From JAJECS01 sp965198185 (lineage in GTDB: Bacteria > Chloroflexota > UBA11872), in the NCBI GenBank assembly GCA_965198185.1, contig CBDAOU010000001.1, forward strand, positions 558,001 through 622,000: a stretch of DNA of 64,000 nt, read 5' to 3'. A program made the translations under genes and the position numbers. This document shows, piece after piece, positions 17,321 to 25,937 of the stretch. Position 1 is the first letter of the stretch; each line of letters begins with the position of its first letter. Below the pieces are notes generated by a model that saw only the letters and a program-made list of their open reading frames with translations, was not told the DNA's origin and searched no databases.

Positions 17321-18022
17321 ATGCGCATCCTGGCCCTGGCCGCATCGCCCGGCGACGCCGAGATGTGCTGCGGCGGCACGCTGGCCCGGGTGGTGGCAAT
17401 GCGGGGCGCCGTGGCGATCTGCACCCTGGCGAACGGCAACAGCCTTGGCAGTGAATTGCCGCCGCGGGAGCTGGCCGCCGCGCATCACGCCGAGGCGGAG
17501 GCCGCGGCCGAGTCCCTGGGCGCGAAGCTGTTCTGGTTCGGCCACTCGGACTTCAGCGTGGCCAACGACGCGGTGACGCGGATGCAGCTGGTCGAGGTGT
17601 TGCGGACGTTTCGGCCGAATGCGCTGCTGACGCCGGTGTCGGTGGACGCGAATCACGACCTGCGCGACGTCTGGCGACTGGCGCTCGACGCGGCGCAACT
17701 CGCGGCGACGCCAAGCGCCCACACCGACCAGGAACACCTGGACGGACCGCCCGCGGTGTTCGCCTACCAACCGCGATGGCTTGAAGGCTTCACACCCGAC
17801 ACCTACGTGGACGTGAGCGACACGATCGACGCGAAGCAGGCGGCGATCGCGCAACTCAAGACGCTGGCGCAGTGGTACATGACGCGGCGGAGCGTCGATA
17901 TCGCGGAGGCTGCCGAGACGGTGTCGGCGTACCGCGGCCTCCAGGCGGGCGTGGACTTTGCCGAGGCCTTTGCCGTGACGCCGATCGCCGGAGGCTCGGC
18001 GATCACGCGCATCCTCCCGTAG
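17321..18022 (+). CDS. PIG-L/LmbE-family deacetylase-like protein with altered metal site
   Basis: A 233-residue Rossmann-like protein of the LmbE/PIG-L N-acetylglucosaminyl deacetylase family. The fold start MRILALAASPGDAEMCCGG corresponds to the family motif AHPDDxE, but the zinc-ligand His is Ser9 and the first (catalytic) Asp is Gly11; only Asp12 and Glu14 remain. The second motif is NHDLRDVWR, which keeps its His. The start has AGGGGG 6 nt upstream. The enzyme may be inactive as a zinc deacetylase or use another mechanism. It is divergent from obg, and the helicase gene begins 10 bp downstream, so the pair is probably one operon. Confidence 0.82.
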   Translation: MRILALAASPGDAEMCCGGTLARVVAMRGAVAICTLANGNSLGSELPPRELAAAHHAEAEAAAESLGAKLFWFGHSDFSVANDAVTRMQLVEVLRTFRPNALLTPVSVDANHDLRDVWRLALDAAQLAATPSAHTDQEHLDGPPAVFAYQPRWLEGFTPDTYVDVSDTIDAKQAAIAQLKTLAQWYMTRRSVDIAEAAETVSAYRGLQAGVDFAEAFAVTPIAGGSAITRILP

Positions 18023-18032
18023 CGCACCGGGC

Positions 18033-19958
18033 GTGAACGGGCCGACCCACGGCCGGCAGCCGCTCGAACGCTTGTTTGGCTCGGGCGGCGTCCTGTCGCG
18101 ATTGCTCCCCGGATACGAGACGCGTGCGTGCCAACTCCAAATGGCCGATTTCGTGGAAGGCGCGCTGGCCGCCGGGCAGCATGCGCTGGTGGAAGCCGGC
18201 ACCGGGACCGGCAAGTCGTTGGCCTACCTGGCGCCGCTGCTGCGCTCGAAGTCGCAGGCCATCGTGAGCACCGCCACCAAGGCGCTGCAGGATCAGCTCT
18301 GGTTCCACGATCTGCCGCTGGCGGTGCGGCTGACGGGCATGTCGCCGACCGTGGCGCGCTTGAAGGGCCGCGCGAACTACCTTTGCCTGCTGTCCCTGGA
18401 CGCTCAGGCGCGGATGCCGGACGCGGCAATCGTGGGGCACATAGCCGGGGTGCGGGCCTGGGCGGATCGCACGACCAGCGGCGACATGGACGAGTTGGGC
18501 GACAGTGCAACGCCGGTGGTGAAGGCGACGTTGACGCGCGGCACCGAAACCTGTGAGGGCCGTTTGTGTCCCTATGTGCGCGAGTGCTGGGCCGAGAAGG
18601 CGCGGGCGCAGGCCGCCGACTCCCAGATCATCATCACCAATCACCATCTGGTGCTCGTGGACGCCAAGCTTCGGGCTGTGGGCGACGAGGACGGCAGCGG
18701 CATGCCACTGCCGCAGGGAGCGCCGGCGGTTCTGGACGAGGCGCACACGCTGGAGGATGCGGCGACCTCGGTGTTTGCGGCCGAGATCGACGCCGGCCGC
18801 ACCTCGCGCACGCTCAACACGCGGCGGGTCATTGACGCGGTCGGGCGTGGGCGCGCCGAAACCATTCGGGCGGCGCTGGAGGCGTCCACGGCGGCGTTCG
18901 CCCAAGTCGAGCGCATGCTGGGCGCCGGCCGCACGCCGATCAGGGAGGACGTCCCCGCCGGAATCCGGCTGGCAGAGCTGGCGACCGAGCTGGACGCGGC
19001 GGTCGGCGAGGTTGCCGACGGCGAGGAGCGCGGCTGGTTGAGCCGCCGGCTGCGGGAGCTGGCGATGGATGCGGACCGCATATTTCGCGTCGGCGATCCG
19101 GATTGGGTGCACTACGCGGAGCGGTCGGACGAGCGCGGCATCGTCGCGACGGCCGCGCCGATCGACGTGGCCGAGACTTTCAAGCAGTTGGTGGCGGATC
19201 GGCGGCAGGTGATCGGCACGTCGGCGACGCTCACCGTCGGCGGCTCGTTCGCCTATGTGGCCGATCGCCTGGGCCTGGCCGGCGCGGAGGGGATGGTTAC
19301 GGACCCAGCCTTCGATTTCCGGCGCCAATCTCTCTTGTACCTGCCGCGCGACATTCCGGCGCCGCCCACCGGTGGAGCCGCCTCGGACGCGTACGGCGGC
19401 GCTATCGCCTCCCACATCGAGGCGCTGGTACAGGCCTCAGGAGGCGGTGCGTTCTGTCTATTCACCAGCCACCGGGCGCTGCGCGACGCGTGGCGGCGGC
19501 TTTCGGGCCGGCTGGACTTTCCCGTACTGCGCCAGGGCCAAGCACCCACGCCGACGCTGCTCGACCAGTTCCGCGCGGCCGGCAATGCCGTGCTCTTCGG
19601 CACGCGGTCGTTCTGGGAAGGCGTCGACGTGCCGGGCGAGGCGCTGAGCCTGGTCATCATCACGCGGTTGCCGTTTGCCGTGCCCGACGATCCGGTCATT
19701 GCCGCGCGCACCGATCGCCTGCGCGCCGAAGGCCGGAATTGGTTCGGCGAGTTTGCCCTCCCGCGCGCCACGTTGTTGCTCAAGCAAGGCGTGGGGCGGC
19801 TGATCCGCTCAAGCCAGGACCGCGGCGTGGTGGCCATCCTCGACCCGAGGCTGACCACCCGCCGCTACGGCGCCGTCGTCCTGGACTCGCTGCCGCCCGC
19901 GCAGCGCACCGCGGAGCTTGCGGACGTCTATCGCTTCTTCAGGGCGCGCGGCCGCTAG
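18033..19958 (+). CDS. DinG/Rad3-like ATP-dependent DNA helicase
   Basis: A 641-residue superfamily 2 helicase of the XPD/DinG group, which unwinds DNA 5' to 3' and acts on damaged or structured DNA. Walker A is EAGTGTGKS (56-62), the DEAH box is VLDEAHTLED, and the four cysteines of the [4Fe-4S] domain are seen as NYLC followed by CEGRLCPYVREC. C-terminal motifs include GTRSFWEGVDVPGE and the final arginine motif QGVGRLIRS. It begins with GTG at 18033, 10 bp after the PIG-L gene. Its TAG stop shares a CTAG palindrome with the stop of the convergent SIMPL gene. Confidence 0.92.
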   Translation: MNGPTHGRQPLERLFGSGGVLSRLLPGYETRACQLQMADFVEGALAAGQHALVEAGTGTGKSLAYLAPLLRSKSQAIVSTATKALQDQLWFHDLPLAVRLTGMSPTVARLKGRANYLCLLSLDAQARMPDAAIVGHIAGVRAWADRTTSGDMDELGDSATPVVKATLTRGTETCEGRLCPYVRECWAEKARAQAADSQIIITNHHLVLVDAKLRAVGDEDGSGMPLPQGAPAVLDEAHTLEDAATSVFAAEIDAGRTSRTLNTRRVIDAVGRGRAETIRAALEASTAAFAQVERMLGAGRTPIREDVPAGIRLAELATELDAAVGEVADGEERGWLSRRLRELAMDADRIFRVGDPDWVHYAERSDERGIVATAAPIDVAETFKQLVADRRQVIGTSATLTVGGSFAYVADRLGLAGAEGMVTDPAFDFRRQSLLYLPRDIPAPPTGGAASDAYGGAIASHIEALVQASGGGAFCLFTSHRALRDAWRRLSGRLDFPVLRQGQAPTPTLLDQFRAAGNAVLFGTRSFWEGVDVPGEALSLVIITRLPFAVPDDPVIAARTDRLRAEGRNWFGEFALPRATLLLKQGVGRLIRSSQDRGVVAILDPRLTTRRYGAVVLDSLPPAQRTAELADVYRFFRARGR

Positions 19959-20733
19959 CTCTCCTCCGAGTCGGCGTCGCCGTCCTCGTCCGCGAGCAGC
20001 TCAATGTCGAACACGATGTTCACGGACACGCGGATCGTGAAGTCGCCAGGGGAAACCGGGACGCTTCCGCCGCCGCTGTCGAGCGCGACCGCTCGCTCAA
20101 CGCGGGCCTGCTGCGGGAAGCCCCCCGAGATCTCGGCGATGTGCCGCGGGCTGCCGACCGTGACGCCCAGGCGCCGGCCAGCTGCTCGGCCTTGGCAACG
20201 GCGTTGTCGACGGCGGCGTCGCGCGCCGCCTCTTCCAGCGCCTGCGTGTCTTCGACGCCGAAGCTGATGCCGCGCACGTTGTTGGCGCCCGCCCCCAGCG
20301 CCGCGCCCAGCACGTCGCCGGTCATGTCGATGTCCCGCACGCGCACCGTGATCTGGTTGACCACGTGGTAGCGGAATTCACCGGTCGGCCCGTCTTCGTC
20401 GTAGATCTGCTCGACCCACATGTTGAAGCTGCGCGTCTGGATGTCGTCCTCGGCGACCTCGAGATCGATCAGCGCCTCGATCACGCTGTCCATGGCGGAC
20501 GTGTTGTCGTCGATGGCGGCCTTCGGGTCTTCGTCGATCGTCTCGACCCCGAGCTGGATGTCGGCGATATCGGGAGCCGCAGAGGCCGCGCCGTCGCCAT
20601 TCACCGTAAGGGTGCGCGGCGGCTCCGAGTTGGAAGTCTCGTCTGACTCCGCGCCGACGACGGCAACGCTGCCGATGACGGCGGCCAGCGCCAGGATGGC
20701 GATGGCCAGGGTGATGCGTGCCCGATTCAACAT
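19955..20733 (-). pseudogene. SIMPL-domain (DUF541) exported protein, one -1 frameshift
   Basis: A predicted exported protein with an N-terminal membrane/signal segment (ITLAIAILALAAVIGSVAVVG) and a SIMPL (DUF541) domain: LTVNGDGAASAAPDIADIQL at the start of the domain is characteristic, as is AVDNAVAKAEQLAGA. The reading frame breaks near 20168; inserting one C (GCCTGG to GCCCTGG) continues it as LGVTVGSPRHIAEISGG to VSPGDFTIRVSVNIVFDIE and an acidic tail ending at 19955, total 259 residues, normal for the family. The start at 20733 has AAGGAG upstream. The molecular role of SIMPL proteins in bacteria is poorly defined. Convergent with the helicase gene. Confidence 0.82.
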
Positions 20734-20912
20734 CTCCAGCTCCTTCGGTGGAAAACGGCACGGCGCCGTCCTCACGAGAGTACGCCGAACGGTTGGAAAA
20801 CGTTCCCTCATCGTGGAGAACACAACACAAAGCCATTGCAGCCATTGGCGAGAACGAAAGAAACGCGGAGGGCGAGGGAGCGCCCTGCCGCTAGCGCTTT
20901 AGAGCGACGGAC

Positions 20913-21137
20913 CTAGCAGCCGCAGGAACCGCCGCAGCAGCTGGGGCCCGCGTCATACGTGGGCTGCGACTCGCCGCTGCCGGACGAGGAGGCGCCGACC
21001 ATCGCCAGCGCGTGGTACACGCGGCGGACACGGTTGCTGCGACAGGCGGTGCAGACGACCGGACTCTCGTCGGACATGCTGCGGCGAATATCAAACACGT
21101 CGCCGCACTTTTCGCATTCGTAGGTGTAGGCAGGCAC
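20913..21137 (-). CDS. FmdB-family zinc-ribbon regulatory protein
   Basis: A 74-residue protein starting with GTG at 21137 (GGAGG 5 nt upstream). It has the FmdB (CxxC_CXXC_SSSS) signature: PAYTYECEKCGDVFDIRRSM, then a second pair CTACRSNRVRRV, forming a zinc ribbon. A Ser/Gly-rich linker leads to a Cys-rich end (SCCGGSCGC). Proteins of this type are small putative regulators that occur beside many housekeeping genes; function is unproven. The longer frame upstream to 21251 has no support. Confidence 0.85.
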   Translation of the reverse strand: MPAYTYECEKCGDVFDIRRSMSDESPVVCTACRSNRVRRVYHALAMVGASSSGSGESQPTYDAGPSCCGGSCGC

Positions 21138-21271
21138 GCAAGCCTCCGAGGTCGGACCGCCGGCGCCAGAGTATACGCCGGTCGCGAGTAGCTTCCGGGA
21201 GCGTGCCATGATGCCCGCTCGGAGCCACCATGGGTCGCCGTTTCGCCGCAATGGCGGTCGAGGAGAGAGCC

Positions 21272-21793
21272 ATGTCCCTAGACCTGGAGCGGTTCATTCG
21301 CGACATCCCGGATTTTCCCAAGCCCGGAATCTTGTTCAAGGACATCACGCCGCTGTTGCGGCATCCCGACGCGCTGCGGGAGGCCATCGACCAGCTGGTG
21401 GCGCCCTATACGGCAGCGCCGCCCGACGCACTGGTGGCGGTTGAGGCACGGGGCTTCCTCTTTGCGGCGGCCGCCGCCGTGCAACTGGGCTGCGGGGTGG
21501 TGCCGGTGCGCAAGCCGGGGAAGCTGCCCGCCGCGACCCACCAGATCACCTACGAGCTGGAATACGGCTGCGACGCGCTGGAAATCCACCGCGACGCGCT
21601 GCAGGCGGGCGATCGCGTGGTGGTGATGGATGATCTGCTGGCGACCGGAGGGACCACGGCGGCGGCGGTGCAACTAGTCCGCGAGCTCGGCGCCGAGGTG
21701 GTCGGCAGCGCGTTCCTGATCGAGCTCGACTTCCTCAATGGCCGCGCCCAACTCGACGATCACCCCGTCCACAGCTTGATTCACATCGAGTGA
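21272..21793 (+). CDS. apt: Adenine phosphoribosyltransferase
   Basis: Apt salvages adenine by transferring it to PRPP, giving AMP. The 173-residue protein has the N-terminal IRDIPDFPKPGILFKDITPL signature that shapes the adenine site, and the PRPP loop VVVMDDLLATGGTT near residues 114-127. Length and order are as in bacterial Apt. The ATG at 21272 is preceded by AGGAGAG and is preferred over an upstream ATG at 21230. The glycosylase gene follows with a TGATG overlap, so the two are translationally coupled. Confidence 0.96.
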   Translation: MSLDLERFIRDIPDFPKPGILFKDITPLLRHPDALREAIDQLVAPYTAAPPDALVAVEARGFLFAAAAAVQLGCGVVPVRKPGKLPAATHQITYELEYGCDALEIHRDALQAGDRVVVMDDLLATGGTTAAAVQLVRELGAEVVGSAFLIELDFLNGRAQLDDHPVHSLIHIE

Positions 21794-22491
21794 TGCTGCC
21801 GTCGCCGGCGGAGCTGGCCGGCCGGCTGGAGCCGCTGCTGGATGCTATGGCGGAGCATTTTGGCCCCCAGCGCTGGTGGACCGACACCGAGCCATTCGAA
21901 GTGATCGCCGGCGCGCTGCTGGTGCAGAACACGGCGTGGACCGGCGCAGCCAAGGCGATTGAGAATCTTCGAGCAGCCGGCGCGCTGTCGCTCGACGGCA
22001 TCCTGGGTCTGGACGAAATCAGCTGCCAGGAGCTGGTGCGGCCCAGCGGGTCATTTCGCCAGAAAACGGCCAAGCTACGGGCATTCGCGGCGCACGTGCG
22101 GGATGAGCACGACGGCGACCTGGCCCGCATGCTGCGCGTCCCGATAGAACCGCTGCGGCGCGAGCTGCTCGGCATCTGGGGCGTCGGACCGGAGACCGCG
22201 GACGCCATCCTCCTCTACGCGGCGCGACAGCCGAGCTTCGTGGTCGACACCTATACGCAGCGAACCCTGGAGCGCCTGGGCGTCATTCCCGGCGGCGCAC
22301 CGCGGGCAGCCTTGCGCGCGCTGCTACTGGGAGCACTGCCTCAGGATGCCTGGCAGCTCGCCGAGCACCACGGACTGTTCGTGCGGCTGGGCAAGGCGCA
22401 CTGCCGCACGACACCGGACTGTGCCCCGTGCCCGCTCTTGCTGGGATGCCGCTACGGCAGCGGCGGTTCTGTTGCGGCCCGGACGATCTAG
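21793..22491 (+). CDS. HhH-GPD DNA glycosylase with [4Fe-4S] cluster (endonuclease III/MagIII-like)
   Basis: A 232-residue base-excision repair glycosylase. It has the MagIII-like start RWWTDTEPFEVIAGALLVQN, the helix-hairpin-helix LLGIWGVGPETA, the catalytic Asp in VVDTYTQR, and four cysteines at the end (C-x5-C-x2-C-x5-C: CRTTPDCAPCPLLLGC) for an iron-sulfur cluster. The lysine that makes endonuclease III a bifunctional lyase (GVGRKTA) is Glu here (GVGPETA), so a monofunctional glycosylase, perhaps for alkylated bases, is expected. It overlaps apt by 1 nt and shares a CTAG stop palindrome with convergent mrp. Confidence 0.87.
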   Translation: MLPSPAELAGRLEPLLDAMAEHFGPQRWWTDTEPFEVIAGALLVQNTAWTGAAKAIENLRAAGALSLDGILGLDEISCQELVRPSGSFRQKTAKLRAFAAHVRDEHDGDLARMLRVPIEPLRRELLGIWGVGPETADAILLYAARQPSFVVDTYTQRTLERLGVIPGGAPRAALRALLLGALPQDAWQLAEHHGLFVRLGKAHCRTTPDCAPCPLLLGCRYGSGGSVAARTI

Positions 22492-23561
22492 AGAACGGGC
22501 AGCGGCTCGGGCTTGGCGGCGTTCAGTTGGCTCAGCTGGGCCGTCGTGTGCTGCGCGGCGTCGAAGTATCCCGACCCGAGGGCATCGTCGGCGCCGGCCG
22601 CGGCCGGCGGACGGCCCTGATCGCCGCCCATGCGGATGCGCGCATCGAGCGGGATCTCTCCCAGCAGCGGCACTCCAGCCGTCTGGGCGGCGAGAGCGGC
22701 GCCCCCGTGGGCGAAGATCTCGTGCCGCTCCTGGCAGTTTCCGCAAATGAAGTACGACATGTTCTCCACTACACCGAGATTCGGCACGCGCAGCTTCTCG
22801 AACATGGCGATACCGCGGCGGACGTCTTGCAGCGCCACTTCCTGCGGAGTGCTGACGATGACGGCGCCGGCCAGGGGAAGAATCTGCGCCAGCGATAGCG
22901 GGGCGTCGCCGGTGCCCGGCGGTAGGTCAACGATCAGGTAGTCCAACTGGCCCCAGTCGACGTCCTCGATGAGCTGTCGCAGGGCCTGCGCCACCATGGG
23001 GCCGCGCCAGATCATGGCGGTGCCCTCGTCGGCCAGGAACCCCATGGACATGACGGGCACGCCGTAGCCGTAGAGCGGCTGGATCTTGTCGTTGGCGAGG
23101 ATCGGCCGCCCGGTGACGCCCAGCATGCCCGGCACGTTGGGGCCGTAGATATCGGCGTCGAGGATTCCTACCCGCGCGCCCATGGCGTGCAGCGCGACCG
23201 TCAGATTGACCGCGACGGTGGATTTGCCGACGCCGCCCTTGCCGCTGGCCACGGCCACGGTGTTCTTCACACCCTGGAGCGGTTGGCCGGACTGGCCGAA
23301 ACCGGAGTTCGCGGCGATGTTGCTGGCCCACTCGATATCGACGCTGCCGACCCACGGCAAGCCAGTCAGCCGCTCCCGAATGGCTTCGTCCAGCGTTCGC
23401 TTGACCGGTCCGAGCGGTATGGGCAGCACCAGACGCAGGGCGACGGCTCCGTCGGTGACCTGCACGTCACGCGCGATGTTGTACTGGGTAAACGCCGCGC
23501 CCAGGAACGGGTCTTCAATCGTGCGCAGCGCCTCGCGCACATCCGCGGCGGGCTGGTCCAT
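22488..23561 (-). CDS. mrp: Mrp/NBP35-type P-loop iron-sulfur carrier ATPase
   Basis: A 357-residue protein with an N-terminal MIP18/DUF59-like domain (residues 1-90; REALRTIEDPF) and a deviant Walker A ATPase domain (VASGKGGVGKSTVAVNL, DADIYGPNVP, YLIVDLPPGTGD). The CxxC in YFICGNCQERHEIF can hold a bridging Fe-S cluster. Mrp/ApbC proteins assemble and deliver [4Fe-4S] clusters; Fe-S clients nearby include the DinG-like helicase and the glycosylase. The start at 23561 has AGGA at good spacing. gpsA is divergent, with 129 bp between. Confidence 0.92.
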   Translation of the reverse strand: MDQPAADVREALRTIEDPFLGAAFTQYNIARDVQVTDGAVALRLVLPIPLGPVKRTLDEAIRERLTGLPWVGSVDIEWASNIAANSGFGQSGQPLQGVKNTVAVASGKGGVGKSTVAVNLTVALHAMGARVGILDADIYGPNVPGMLGVTGRPILANDKIQPLYGYGVPVMSMGFLADEGTAMIWRGPMVAQALRQLIEDVDWGQLDYLIVDLPPGTGDAPLSLAQILPLAGAVIVSTPQEVALQDVRRGIAMFEKLRVPNLGVVENMSYFICGNCQERHEIFAHGGAALAAQTAGVPLLGEIPLDARIRMGGDQGRPPAAAGADDALGSGYFDAAQHTTAQLSQLNAAKPEPLPVL

Positions 23562-23690
23562 AGTGATTCCTGCGTGCCTGAGGTTCGATGACCGGGCGGC
23601 TGCCGCAAGGCTAGCGCGGCCGGCACCCGGATGCCCAACAGACCAGCCCGCCGCGCCAAGCGACTTTCCACGCCTACACTGGTGCGGCCA

Positions 23691-24734
23691 ATGACCAGGG
23701 TCGAGGGCACTCCAACGCGCGTCACCGTCATCGGTTCGGGGAGCTGGGGCACCACGCTGGCGGCGCTGGTAGCGGACGTTGGCGGTGCGTGCGTGCTCTG
23801 GGTCCATGACGCCGGCGAGGCCGACGCGATGGCGCGCCGGCGCGAGAACACGCGCTTCCTGCCCGGGATTCCGCTGCCCGATGCGCTCACCATCACCCAC
23901 GACGCCGCCGCGGCCCTGGATGGGGCCGAGGTGGTGGTGCTGGCCGTTCCCATGCGGCGGCTGGCGGAAAACCTGGGCCGACTGGAGCGCTGGTTGCCGC
24001 CGTCGGCCATTCTGGTCAGCGGGATCAAGGGCTTGGACCCGCCGTCGGGCGCGCGGGTCTCGGAGGCCATGGCCGAGATTGTGGGCGGCAACTTGACGGA
24101 GCGGTTCGCTGTGGTTTCGGGCCCCAACTTCGCGCGTGAAATCGCCGCCCGCCAGCCCGCGGCCACCGTCGTCGCATCAGCGGAGCCGGAAGTGGCGCGG
24201 ACGGTCCAGCGGGCGTTGCGAGCGCCGTGGTTCCGCGCCTATACGAGCGACGACGTGATCGGCGTCGAGGTGGCGGGAGCGCTCAAGAACGTCATCGCAA
24301 TCGGCGCAGGCATGGCCGACGGGCTGCGCTCTAGCCAGAATGCCAAGGCGGTTTTCATGACGCGGGGGCTCGCCGAGATGACCCGCCTCGGGGTTGCCGC
24401 CGGGGCGAATCCCCTGACGTTCAGCGGGCTGGCCGGCGTGGGCGATCTGATTGCGACCTGCAACAGCGCCAAATCCCGCAACCACTACGTGGGCAGCCAG
24501 CTGGCGCAAGGACGGTCGCTGGACGACATCACCGCCCAAATGGTGATGGTGGCGGAAGGCGTGGAGGCGGCCCGCGGGGCGCTGCGGCTCGCGCATCGCC
24601 TGCAGGTGGAAATGCCCATCGTGGAGCTGATGAACGACGTGCTCTTCGACGGCATGCCGGTGGCCGAGGCCGGCGAACGGCTGATGGCGCGGGAGCCGAG
24701 CCACGAGCTGTGGGGGCTCGACGGGAAGGGCTAG
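23691..24734 (+). CDS. gpsA: NAD(P)-dependent glycerol-3-phosphate dehydrogenase
   Basis: GpsA reduces dihydroxyacetone phosphate to sn-glycerol-3-phosphate for phospholipid synthesis. The 347-residue protein has the Rossmann motif VIGSGSWGTTLA near residues 13-23, VLAVPMRRL, VSGPNFAREIA, and the catalytic lysine in GALKNVIAIGAGMADGL; the C-terminal FSGLAGVGDLIATC is a family hallmark. The ATG at 23691 puts the Rossmann fold at the normal position; a longer frame from 23631 is not supported. A TACACT box 10 bp upstream could be a -10 element. Confidence 0.96.
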   Translation: MTRVEGTPTRVTVIGSGSWGTTLAALVADVGGACVLWVHDAGEADAMARRRENTRFLPGIPLPDALTITHDAAAALDGAEVVVLAVPMRRLAENLGRLERWLPPSAILVSGIKGLDPPSGARVSEAMAEIVGGNLTERFAVVSGPNFAREIAARQPAATVVASAEPEVARTVQRALRAPWFRAYTSDDVIGVEVAGALKNVIAIGAGMADGLRSSQNAKAVFMTRGLAEMTRLGVAAGANPLTFSGLAGVGDLIATCNSAKSRNHYVGSQLAQGRSLDDITAQMVMVAEGVEAARGALRLAHRLQVEMPIVELMNDVLFDGMPVAEAGERLMAREPSHELWGLDGKG

Positions 24735-24840
24735 TAGCCAACGGCCGCAACTGGCAGGCGCAAGGCCCTCTGATCGCTACACTGCCGAGAGTCCGCGCCG
24801 GTGGGTCGCGGCACACTCCGTGAGGCGCGAGAACGTCGCT

Positions 24841-25722
24841 ATGGATCGCGTCTATTTCGCCGACAATCTGTCGATCCTGCCGGACATGCCGTCGGGCAGC
24901 ATCGACCTCATCTACGTCGATCCGCCGTTCAATACCGGCCGCGCCCAGACGCGCACGCAGCTGCGCACGGTGCGCGACCCGGAAGGCGACCGCACCGGCT
25001 TTCAGGGCCGGCGCTACCGCACCGAGCGACTGGGCACGCGCGCCTTCGATGACGCCTTCGAGGATTACCTCGGCTTTCTCGAGCCGCGTTTGCAGGAGGC
25101 GCATCGGCTGCTGGCGCCGACCGGTTCGCTCTATCTGCATCTCGACTACCGCGAGGTGCACTACGCCAAGGTGCTGCTGGACGGCATCTTCGGGCGCGCG
25201 TGCTTTCTGAACGAGATCATCTGGGCTTACGACTACGGCGGCCGCACCAAGAAGAAGTGGCCCCCGAAGCACGACAACATCCTGGTGTATGCCAAGGACC
25301 CGGAGCAGTACTTCTTCAACACGGACGAGGTCGAGCGGATTCCCTATATGGCGCCCGGGCTGGTCGGTCCGGAGAAAGCCGCCCGGGGCAAACTGCCCAC
25401 CGACACCTGGTGGCACACCATCGTGCCCACCAACGGCAAGGAGCGCACCGGTTATCCGACGCAGAAGCCGGTGGGCATCGCGCGCCGCATCATCCAGGCC
25501 TCATGCCCGCCGGGCGGCACGGTGATGGACTTCTTCGCCGGCAGCGGCACGGTGGGCGAGGCGGCCCAGGCGCTCGGTCGGCGGTTCGTGCTGATCGACA
25601 ACAACCCCGAGGCGCTGGCGGTGATGGCACGGCGCTTCGCGGAGTACGCCGATGTTGCGTTCGTCGGGTTTGACGACTCGCTCTATCGCGACCGGCGGCG
25701 GCAGGCGTCGGTCGTGGGCTGA
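24841..25722 (+). CDS. Orphan DNA methyltransferase (N4/N6 amino-methyltransferase, beta-type order)
   Basis: A 293-residue SAM-dependent DNA methyltransferase. The catalytic motif IV is DLIYVDPPFNTG (D27-P-P-F30) and the SAM-binding motif I comes later, VMDFFAGSGTVGEAA, so the order is that of beta-class enzymes such as those for adenine-N6 or cytosine-N4; DPPF favours adenine-N6. YPTQKPVGIARRII is also typical. No restriction endonuclease lies beside it (gpsA upstream, repeat-rich spacer downstream), so it is probably a solitary methylase with a regulatory or protective role. The ATG at 24841 is preferred; a GTG at 24820 would add seven residues. Confidence 0.88.
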   Translation: MDRVYFADNLSILPDMPSGSIDLIYVDPPFNTGRAQTRTQLRTVRDPEGDRTGFQGRRYRTERLGTRAFDDAFEDYLGFLEPRLQEAHRLLAPTGSLYLHLDYREVHYAKVLLDGIFGRACFLNEIIWAYDYGGRTKKKWPPKHDNILVYAKDPEQYFFNTDEVERIPYMAPGLVGPEKAARGKLPTDTWWHTIVPTNGKERTGYPTQKPVGIARRIIQASCPPGGTVMDFFAGSGTVGEAAQALGRRFVLIDNNPEALAVMARRFAEYADVAFVGFDDSLYRDRRRQASVVG

Positions 25723-25797
25723 GGGGTGGCATTGGGCGGGCGGTCTGTCCCGGCCCGGCGCATGGCCTCGGGCGTTCCGAAGGCCTTGAATCATCCA

Positions 25798-25821
25798 AGG
25801 GGCGGTTCGCGAACCGCCCCT
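25798..25821. repeat. 24-bp perfect palindrome
   Basis: A perfect inverted repeat centred on TTCGCGAA with GC-rich arms (AGGGGCGG/CCGCCCCT), in the 215-bp spacer after the methyltransferase gene. It resembles dispersed palindromic elements rather than a terminator, since it has no T-tract. The rest of the spacer shows no gene. Confidence 0.6.
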
Positions 25822-25937
25822 ACATCTGCCAGGCCGAATGGCTCTTGACGTGCCGATGACCTCAGGTCACTCCGAACTTGGTAAGGAATCTGGATGTCTC
25901 GACTCAGAGTCCCCCGGCGGCCTCGTGGACGAGGGAT

